Made by a program: the position numbers and the translations under genes
Part shown: positions 1 to 5,148 of the stretch, one piece after another
Layout: every line of letters starts with the position of its first letter
Position numbering within the stretch: the stretch's first letter is position 1
The notes under the pieces: generated by a model
What the model saw: only the letters and a program-made list of their open reading frames with translations
Told to the model about the DNA's origin: nothing
The model's database searches: none
Source: an uncultured Ruminococcus sp.
GTDB lineage: Bacteria; Bacillota; Clostridia; Oscillospirales; CAG-272
NCBI GenBank assembly: GCA_902791785.1
Contig: CADAXH010000098.1
Span: 1-5,148 of the forward strand
Direction of reading: 5' to 3'
Length of the DNA: 5,148 bases

Positions 1-120
1 ATACCAGCCCTTGAAAACATATCCGGCTTTTTCATTTGGAACTACTGAAGGGAAAAAGTCACCCACGGAGATTCCGAACAGCAAATACTTGGAGTCTGCT
101 CCGACAAGTTTCAGTGTTGC
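1..120 (-). repeat. InlB-B-like repeat, second copy, cut by window edge
   Basis: Residues 685-724 (ATLKLVGADSKYLLF..., GDFFPSVVPNEKAGYVFKGWY) restart the repeat pattern. The GYVFKGWY core lies 73 codons after GYVFAGWY of the first copy. Bases 1-31 align without gaps to 220-250 with about two thirds of positions matching, so the copies have diverged. The early strand lacks the usual FxxNGG motif. The copy count cannot be known from this window. Confidence 0.65.
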
Positions 121-2172
121 CGCATCAGATTCTTTCACCCATTTTGCGTAGAGCACAAAATCTTCACACTCCTGCTGAGTAAATGACATGTCATATCTTT
201 CAGTGAAATCTGCATCTTTATACCATCCTGCAAATACATATCCCTTTTTGTTCATCGGGAATTTGTAGGAAAGAAGCTCACCCGGTTTAACTTTTACTTC
301 GTAGGATCTTTCCGTTTCTGTCATGTTCTTGTAGAGATAAACCACATAGTATCCTGTTCTTACAATCTTTGGAGTCTTGGTGTAATAGTTGTATATCTTG
401 TATGAAGAACCCTTACTTCCCTCTGCAAACACTTTATAGAAATATTTAGTGTTTGAGTCCAGTCCCTCGAATGTTGCAGAAAACGTTCCGTCCTCATTGA
501 GTTCGCACTCTATGAATGTACCGTTCTCTTTTGTCGGATCTGCATATTTTGAAACGATGAATCCGCAAGACGTGCAGTCTCCGCCGTTAAGGGAGATGAT
601 TCTTCCCTTCAGGACTGCGCTCGATTCGGTTATTTCTCCCGACTCGGCGACCACTGTCGGACCGACGTTTGCACATCCCTCGACTTTTATTCTCATCTCT
701 GAGCCAAGTTCAGACTCAACCTTGATAATAATCTGGAAAGCTGCCGCATCATCGCCTTTGAGACGAGTATAACTGGTTCCGCTTATCGGGAAGACGTATG
801 AACTGTTGCCCGAGTTGAATGTATAGCTCAACCCGTTCGGTGAGTTAGGAACAAATTTGAATCCGCTCGCTTTTGCTGAGAGTCCTGATGAACCCATTAC
901 GGCAACTCCCGGATCATGATTGCGTCCTGAACTGTTTATTCCGTTTCCGTAAGATCTGTATATTCCCTCATCTATATGCCAGATTACTATACCCATGTTG
1001 GACTCGCCTATGTTGTCAAACTGGGTGTTTTCGGAACTTGAATACCTGTTCTCAATAAGGTAGTACTCATTCGGATCCGGAGTGAGAATCTTGTATATGT
1101 TGTAAGGCTGATCAGCCTGTCTGTTGTACAAGGTGTAATACCCGTCCTCTGTGATTGTCTCATAATCATAAAGACCGAGTTCAATCATATTCCACGGATC
1201 AATATATGCAGCACCGTTTCCCCTGACTTTTTCAAATGAGTTCCATGAACCGCTGGACATCAGACTCATCGAGCCCGCGTATTCCCATTTGCCTCCGTCG
1301 GTTGTGTCATATAAGTCCGGAGCACCTATAAAATGTCCGAGTTCATGGGCCATGCATCCAATTGCAAGAATGATGCCTTCTCCATCTTCGCTCAAAGCCT
1401 GGTATTCTCCGACTCTTACAAATCCTCCGCTTCCTACTTTGACTCCATCTGTTGAGACTCCGCCGAATGAAGTGTAGTGCGCATGAACGGAGAAATAGCT
1501 TCTGTTGTTTATTCCGTCAGCTTTGGCGGCAGAATACTCTCCTCCTGCACAGACAAATGCCAGTGCAAGCTCGTTGTATGTCAGCACACCATTGCCGTCT
1601 TTGTCAAATTTTGAAAAATCCACGTATTTGGATGCCTCATTCAGTGCAGCTGCTCTTGAAGCTGAATCTTCAGAACCCTGGTTTCCGGTCTTTGCATACG
1701 GGTGCTTATGCGGAACAACAACCTGAACTATACCGTCATTTTCTGTACCGCCTTTGGTTTCGTCGACATATGTCTCCTCTGCAGGGTAGAACCAAAAATG
1801 ATCCTCAGTCGCTTCTTTGTAAAAAGCCTTCATCGAAGATGTCTCTGCAAACAGCCTGTTGTACCATTCACTGTCGAGAGAATAGCTCCATTGCTCTCCG
1901 TAAAGAGGGCTTGTTTTATCATTGTGAAGCTTTGTCGGATTTGACGGATCATAGTCATCCACGCCATTGCCGTTGGCATCGAAAGAAATGATGATAACGA
2001 GCAGAGGTATAGGATCCAGGTATTTGTAATCGCTTGGCGCCTGATACACGGTTCCGTCATGATTGTCAAAAGCCATAACCATGCTCTTTTCATGGTCGGC
2101 TGCGGCAACCGGAACAATGACTGCAGCCATCATCAATGCTGCAATCAGAAAAGATAAAAACTTTTTTCTCAT
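1..2172 (-). CDS. Secreted M6-family zinc metalloprotease with FN3-like and InlB-B repeats, 3'-partial
   Basis: This is an exported zinc endopeptidase related to immune inhibitor A (M6 family). All 724 codons from the ATG at 2172 to the window edge are open, so the C-terminus is missing. Residues 1-24 or 1-25 form a signal peptide. The catalytic domain starts near residue 52 (DPIPLLVIIISF) with almost no propeptide. It carries a D/N-rich turn (65-75), an EF-hand-like loop (D190-E201), the zinc site H276-E277-L-G-H280 followed by G283 and P285-D286, and the Met-turn LMSSGSW (M305). The M6 signatures EYYLIENR (369-376) and GIVIWHIDE (394-402) follow. A fibronectin III-like domain (about 503-600) has GLDSNTKYFYKVFAE, and InlB-B-type repeats begin near 605. 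Any sorting signal, LPXTG or further repeats would lie outside. The start is supported by GGAG ten bases upstream and by the signal peptide that begins there. It lies directly behind the GH2 gene, probably in the same transcript. The family call is firm; the target protein is unknown. Confidence 0.93.
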   Translation of the reverse strand, partial: MRKKFLSFLIAALMMAAVIVPVAAADHEKSMVMAFDNHDGTVYQAPSDYKYLDPIPLLVIIISFDANGNGVDDYDPSNPTKLHNDKTSPLYGEQWSYSLDSEWYNRLFAETSSMKAFYKEATEDHFWFYPAEETYVDETKGGTENDGIVQVVVPHKHPYAKTGNQGSEDSASRAAALNEASKYVDFSKFDKDGNGVLTYNELALAFVCAGGEYSAAKADGINNRSYFSVHAHYTSFGGVSTDGVKVGSGGFVRVGEYQALSEDGEGIILAIGCMAHELGHFIGAPDLYDTTDGGKWEYAGSMSLMSSGSWNSFEKVRGNGAAYIDPWNMIELGLYDYETITEDGYYTLYNRQADQPYNIYKILTPDPNEYYLIENRYSSSENTQFDNIGESNMGIVIWHIDEGIYRSYGNGINSSGRNHDPGVAVMGSSGLSAKASGFKFVPNSPNGLSYTFNSGNSSYVFPISGTSYTRLKGDDAAAFQIIIKVESELGSEMRIKVEGCANVGPTVVAESGEITESSAVLKGRIISLNGGDCTSCGFIVSKYADPTKENGTFIECELNEDGTFSATFEGLDSNTKYFYKVFAEGSKGSSYKIYNYYTKTPKIVRTGYYVVYLYKNMTETERSYEVKVKPGELLSYKFPMNKKGYVFAGWYKDADFTERYDMSFTQQECEDFVLYAKWVKESDAATLKLVGADSKYLLFGISVGDFFPSVVPNEKAGYVFKGWY
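139..360 (-). repeat. InlB-B (Listeria-Bacteroides) repeat, first copy
   Basis: Residues about 605-678 begin RTGYYVVYLYKN, continue through VKPGELLSYKFP and KKGYVFAGWYKDADF, and end FVLYAKWV. This matches the InlB-B repeat order (beta strand, G-E-xL, P, GYxFxGWYxD, LYAKW) and its usual length near 70 residues. Such modules are found in surface and secreted proteins and adopt a ubiquitin-like fold. Confidence 0.78.
373..666 (-). other. Fibronectin III-like domain of the M6 protease
   Basis: Residues about 503-600 have the pattern of FN3-like modules common in exported bacterial proteins: an early strand ending AVLKGRI, then LNGGDCTSCGFIVS, DGTFSATFEGLDSNTKYFYKVFAE and a closing strand. In this type of module the middle part is often GG...GF.yS and the end is GL.p.T.YyvrAya. 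It probably acts as a spacer or binding module. It contains C533-x-x-C536 and C556. Confidence 0.65.
1315..1347 (-). other. Zinc-binding HELGHxxGxPD active site
   Basis: Residues 276-286 read HELGHFIGAPD. H276 and H280 are the expected zinc ligands and E277 the general base. The following LYD (287-289) and the Met-turn at M305 match the M6 pattern (HExxHxxGxPDLYD, then a MSSGSW-type turn). All key residues are intact, so the enzyme is predicted to be active. Confidence 0.92.
1570..1605 (-). other. EF-hand-like calcium loop inside the protease domain
   Basis: Residues 190-201 read DKDGNGVLTYNE, with D190, D192, N194, V196 (backbone), T198 and E201 at canonical EF-hand positions 1, 3, 5, 7, 9 and 12. 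The context DFSKFDKDGNG followed by AFVCAGGEY occupies the place where many M6 proteases have a D-D-G-rich loop before an AG motif. It is probably a structural calcium site; binding is inferred. Confidence 0.7.
2098..2172 (-). other. Signal peptide of the M6 protease
   Basis: The N-terminus has the Sec layout: a basic MRKK start, a hydrophobic core (FLSFLIAALMMAAVIV), then PVAAAD with small residues at -3 and -1. Cleavage is likely after A24 or A25, before DHEK. There is no lipobox cysteine, so a lipoprotein is unlikely. Confidence 0.88.
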
Positions 2173-2182
2173 AAAATATTTG

Positions 2183-2186
2183 CTCC
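2183..2186 (-). promoter_or_regulatory. Shine-Dalgarno site of the M6 protease gene
   Basis: On the minus strand the junction reads TGA (GH2 stop), then TTGGAGCAAATATTTT, then ATG. GGAG sits ten bases before the ATG and two bases after the stop codon. Ribosomes ending on the GH2 message would therefore be next to the protease start, which allows translational coupling. The 16-bp gap has no room for a terminator or a separate promoter. Confidence 0.8.
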
Positions 2187-2188
2187 AA

Positions 2189-5148
2189 TCAATAATTGTT
2201 AAGTCTGTTTCTGAAAATTCTTGCCACCGGGTTTTTAAGGTGATTGTCCAGATCAACCTGGTTTATAACAATATTTCCTTTTCCGTATTTTTTGACTGCA
2301 CACGCATAAACCTGATGAACAGGATTCTGCCATGCGCTTCCCTTGTCACAGTTGCCCGAAAGAAGAACAGGGTCAAAGCCATCACACACAAATGTTGAAT
2401 ATATCAATGGCGTTATCATATCCTTTTTTTCGTCATACCAGAATCTGAAGTCGTTCTTTTCAAAACCATCAACCAGTCCGTGTCCGGTTTTAATTGAAAC
2501 GAAATTCAATGGTCTCATTCCGCACGATTTGACTTTAACAAGGCTTCCTGCAATAACATATTCACCTGGTTCAAGCCCTGTTATTACAACAGTCTTTCCC
2601 TCTTTTGCTTCTCTTTCATACTCTTCTTTGTTGTTCAGATATTCTTTTCCTGATGCAAACAGGGCTTTTAATGGCTGTTCCGGTTCTGACGGAAACATTT
2701 CGAACTGTTCATCCGCATAATGAATTACAGCACCCTGAGAATCGGTCAGAATACATCTGCAGTTGAGTTTTTTTCTTTCATTTGCAACTATGGAAGGCAC
2801 TGACAGTTTTCCCTGCAGAAATGCGGAATTCTCGCCATAATCAGCATCTTCCCTGGCGTAATACATAAGTTTTCCTGATTCGTCAGTAACCTCAAAAACG
2901 AGTTTGCTTTCCGGATAAACTGTATGTGTATCGTTGCAGACCCATACTTCAAACTCCGGATGCTCACCGGAAAAATATGTTTTCCTGTCGCTTCTCAAAG
3001 AAACCATCAGAGGAGTACATGCGTCCCTGTACGCAAAGAATGCAGGTTTTGGATTTCTTTCGCAGTCAACAATTGTCTTCATCCAGCCTGCCGGCCAGGC
3101 ATCTATGAAAAGATGGATGGCATATGACGCCATAAGAGAATTCCTTCTGAATGATTCTGTCTGCAGTTTTGTTGCTTCTCTCTGGTATTCTCGGCTCGCT
3201 TCGACCCAGTCCTTGAGATTGTCCTGTCTGTCGTAAAAGAACGAATACATGTTTCCGCTCTGGGCTCCAAGTATATCCGAAGGAGTCCACTCTTTTTCAC
3301 TGCCTTCCTTGGGAAGCCAGGAGACAGGATACCTTCTTATCATGAGTTCTTCAGGGTCCAGTCCTTCTGCCCCGAATTCTCCGCAGCCGCAATAGCTGTC
3401 CTCGGGCAAATCTAGCCAGTATCCTCTGTACATCTTTCCGAATTCAATTCCGTGCCCGTTGTACCACATTGTATATGTATGGTAGTCCGGAAGATCCGTT
3501 GACGGCGGATCGTAGTCGCCGTCTATATGCTTTATAACCCTGTCAGGATTGAGCAGTCTTACGGCTTTGTCGCACGCAATAAACAAATCTTCAAGTTCTT
3601 CACGGATAAAGTGTCTGTGCGGTTTTCCGCTGGCATTCGGGAAAGGCTCGTTAAGATAAGTCACCTGAATGACACTCGGATGACTTCTCACAAGTTTTTC
3701 CATATCTTCGGCCTGTCTGACAACCTCTGCAAATTTTGTTCTTCTCACATTTGTGAAAAGCGGCAGATCGGTCTGTACAAGCAGTCCAATCCTGTCACAC
3801 ATCTCATATATTTCTTTCTGTACCGGCCTCTGCGTCAGTCTCAGGAAATTCATGTTTGCAGCTTTTGCCATAAGCAGGTCGCTCAGCAATCTGTCAAAAT
3901 CTCCGTTCATCACATCCTGCTGTTCAAATCCCATGGTGTTGGCACCACGGAGCCTCAGGCTGCGACCATTCAGGAAATACATTCCTTTTTTACCGTTTTC
4001 TTCCTTTTGCTCAAAGGTTCTCATGCCGAATGTGACACTTCGTTTGTCCCATTCCTGCTCTTCAAAAAACAGTTTTACAGTTGCTCTGTACAGATAAGGT
4101 GTATCCAAATCCCAGAGTTTTGCTTTCTTTATATGCATTCTGAAGCGCACAAGGTTTTCGCCCTTAAAAAACGACAGTTTCTGTGCCATCTTCATCTTTT
4201 CTTCATCGTTCAGCAAGTCTTCTGAAAGCGTTCTTCCGTCCGCACATTCCCTGAATGTGACAGGTTTGAATCTGACCTTCTGACTGACGGAATCGAAGTT
4301 GTCTCCGCGTACGGATATTTCAAGTTCTACATCTTCTTTTGGCCTGTAACTACAGTTGTACAGTTCGCACCACACTTCGCAGTCATCATTTTCCAGTGGT
4401 CTGACATACAAATCGGATATATAGAATTGTGATCTTCGTTCAAGATATACACCCTGGAAAATGCCCATGCCCGGAGGACAGTGATGCCATCCGAGTTCGG
4501 GATCATCACTTCCGGGGCCCGTTGCCGCATACATTTTGTCTCCTTCATATGTAACTCCTTCAAGAGGAGCACTGTGGCCGTTGTACGGATAGTCGTTTTC
4601 AACGACAACCAGAAGCGTGTTCTTTTTGTTTCTGACATATTCAGAAATATCAAACTCAAAATGTGAGAAAAAACCTTCATGAGCTCCGACAAAGTTGCCA
4701 TTTACGTAAACCTGTGACTTGTAGTCAACTCCGTCAAAACAAAGCCAGAGAGTTTCGCCTCCCCAGGGTTTGTAAGCTGTGAAATCCGTCCTGTAATACT
4801 CGGTAACATTGCCTATTCTGGAATAATAGTGCGGAATCGTCACCTTTTCCCATTCGCCTTCTCCAGACAAAACTTTCAGAAGATTATTCCTGTCCTCGTT
4901 GGTCTGAACCCTGTAATCAAAAGAGGAAATATATCTTTTCCTTTTGACATTATCTTCGTGATAGATATTCTTCAAAAAAGGCGAATATTGTTTTTTCAGT
5001 CTTTCTATTTCCGATTCCAGTTCAGATTTTGAATCCATTTTTTTTGGAACCGGATATGGCTTTTTACCTGCAGATTCCTTCATGACAAATCTCTTGCCGT
5101 TGTCTTCAGCAGGCAAAACTGCCCTCAGTGGAATCCTGCTCTTAATTT
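2189..5148 (-). CDS. Glycoside hydrolase family 2 enzyme, 5'-partial
   Basis: This is a retaining exo-glycosidase of the GH2 family (beta-galactosidase, beta-glucuronidase and beta-mannosidase group); the sugar it removes cannot be assigned. Residues are numbered from the TTG codon at 5116. A charged helical stretch (about 28-50) precedes the jelly-roll sugar-binding domain (about 85-235, with YYRTDF and QVYVNGNFVGAHEGFF). An Ig-like domain (about 236-370) follows, then the TIM barrel (about 375-700). The acid/base is probably E490 in YLNEPF, and the nucleophile E580 in CGEFGAEG; the EFG context is more like beta-mannosidases than LacZ. A second beta domain (about 703-810) and a C-terminal domain (about 815-975) ending KYGKGNIVINQVDLDNHLKN follow; the latter resembles the glutamine-amidotransferase-like tail of some large GH2 proteins. 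The frame stays open upstream of the TTG to the window edge, and neither the TTG nor the ATGs at 5083 and 5038 has a convincing ribosome site, so the true start is probably outside. Export therefore cannot be judged. The stop is TGA at 2191-2189, 16 bp before the protease gene. Confidence 0.93.
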   Translation of the reverse strand, partial: IKSRIPLRAVLPAEDNGKRFVMKESAGKKPYPVPKKMDSKSELESEIERLKKQYSPFLKNIYHEDNVKRKRYISSFDYRVQTNEDRNNLLKVLSGEGEWEKVTIPHYYSRIGNVTEYYRTDFTAYKPWGGETLWLCFDGVDYKSQVYVNGNFVGAHEGFFSHFEFDISEYVRNKKNTLLVVVENDYPYNGHSAPLEGVTYEGDKMYAATGPGSDDPELGWHHCPPGMGIFQGVYLERRSQFYISDLYVRPLENDDCEVWCELYNCSYRPKEDVELEISVRGDNFDSVSQKVRFKPVTFRECADGRTLSEDLLNDEEKMKMAQKLSFFKGENLVRFRMHIKKAKLWDLDTPYLYRATVKLFFEEQEWDKRSVTFGMRTFEQKEENGKKGMYFLNGRSLRLRGANTMGFEQQDVMNGDFDRLLSDLLMAKAANMNFLRLTQRPVQKEIYEMCDRIGLLVQTDLPLFTNVRRTKFAEVVRQAEDMEKLVRSHPSVIQVTYLNEPFPNASGKPHRHFIREELEDLFIACDKAVRLLNPDRVIKHIDGDYDPPSTDLPDYHTYTMWYNGHGIEFGKMYRGYWLDLPEDSYCGCGEFGAEGLDPEELMIRRYPVSWLPKEGSEKEWTPSDILGAQSGNMYSFFYDRQDNLKDWVEASREYQREATKLQTESFRRNSLMASYAIHLFIDAWPAGWMKTIVDCERNPKPAFFAYRDACTPLMVSLRSDRKTYFSGEHPEFEVWVCNDTHTVYPESKLVFEVTDESGKLMYYAREDADYGENSAFLQGKLSVPSIVANERKKLNCRCILTDSQGAVIHYADEQFEMFPSEPEQPLKALFASGKEYLNNKEEYEREAKEGKTVVITGLEPGEYVIAGSLVKVKSCGMRPLNFVSIKTGHGLVDGFEKNDFRFWYDEKKDMITPLIYSTFVCDGFDPVLLSGNCDKGSAWQNPVHQVYACAVKKYGKGNIVINQVDLDNHLKNPVARIFRNRLNNY
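3377..3379 (-). other. GH2 nucleophile glutamate codon (E580)
   Basis: The codon GAA encodes the glutamate of CGCGEFGAEG. It sits where beta-mannosidases have SEFG and beta-glucuronidases have TEYG. Two cysteines, C576 and C578, lie just before it. With E490 also present, the enzyme appears catalytically complete. Confidence 0.75.
3647..3649 (-). other. GH2 acid/base glutamate codon (E490)
   Basis: The codon GAG encodes the glutamate of YLNEPF, at the end of the strand after HPSVIQVT. This is the GH2 NE motif that carries the proton donor. It lies 90 residues before the predicted nucleophile, consistent with strands 4 and 7 of the barrel. Confidence 0.8.

Noticed and set aside
1..255. A DNA direct repeat (bases 1-31 and 220-250) suggesting a mobile or CRISPR-like element
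   Set aside because: The spacing is a multiple of three, the copies are diverged, and both encode the GYVFxGWY core of protein repeats, which explains the similarity.
1452..1991. A 179-codon open frame on the plus strand
   Set aside because: It is antisense to the M6 catalytic domain. Its translation is rich in H, C, R and Q with no domain pattern, as expected of a shadow frame.
1830..2117. A 95-codon open frame on the minus strand at the start of the protease gene
   Set aside because: It is out of frame with the protease, whose frame has a signal peptide, a ribosome site and M6 motifs over the same bases.
2173..2188. A promoter or terminator between the two genes
   Set aside because: The gap is 16 bp, has no hairpin with a T-run, and is taken up by the ribosome site.
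2063..2398. A 111-codon plus-strand frame across the gene junction
   Set aside because: It has no recognisable protein features and overlaps the conserved ends of both real genes in antisense.
3527..4225. A 232-codon open frame on the plus strand
   Set aside because: It lies wholly antisense to the GH2 TIM-barrel and Ig-like domains, its translation shows no recognisable domain, and the minus-strand frame carries clear conserved motifs over the same bases.

Overview
The window is almost entirely coding on the minus strand. It holds two adjacent genes, both cut by a window edge: a family 2 glycoside hydrolase (GH2) gene whose 5' end lies beyond base 5148, followed by a gene for a secreted M6-family (immune inhibitor A-like) zinc metalloprotease whose 3' end lies beyond base 1. 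I see no RNA gene, mobile element, CRISPR array, promoter or terminator. The only non-coding stretch is the 16-bp gap between the two genes.

Layout, in the direction of transcription (high to low coordinates). (1) 5148-2189: a GH2 enzyme of at least 975 residues, with the sugar-binding jelly roll, Ig-like domain, TIM barrel with both catalytic glutamates, a further beta domain, and a C-terminal domain resembling the glutamine-amidotransferase-like fold seen in some large GH2 proteins. (2) 2188-2173: the gap, carrying a GGAG Shine-Dalgarno motif. (3) 2172-1: 724 uninterrupted codons encoding a signal peptide, an M6 metalloprotease domain with HELGHxxGxPD and a Met-turn, a fibronectin III-like domain, and the start of an array of InlB-B-type (Listeria-Bacteroides) repeats that runs off the window.

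The short gap and shared strand suggest one transcript. A glycosidase paired with an exported, repeat-bearing protease fits the breakdown of glycoprotein or another protein-plus-glycan material, but this is inference from context: neither substrate can be read from sequence.

The organism is probably an anaerobic gut- or rumen-type bacterium. A clear GGAG ribosome binding site, a Gram-positive-style signal peptide, GC content judged by eye in the mid-40s percent, and InlB-B repeats all point to Bacillota (Clostridia). Bacteroidota and Spirochaetota also carry such repeats and are not excluded.
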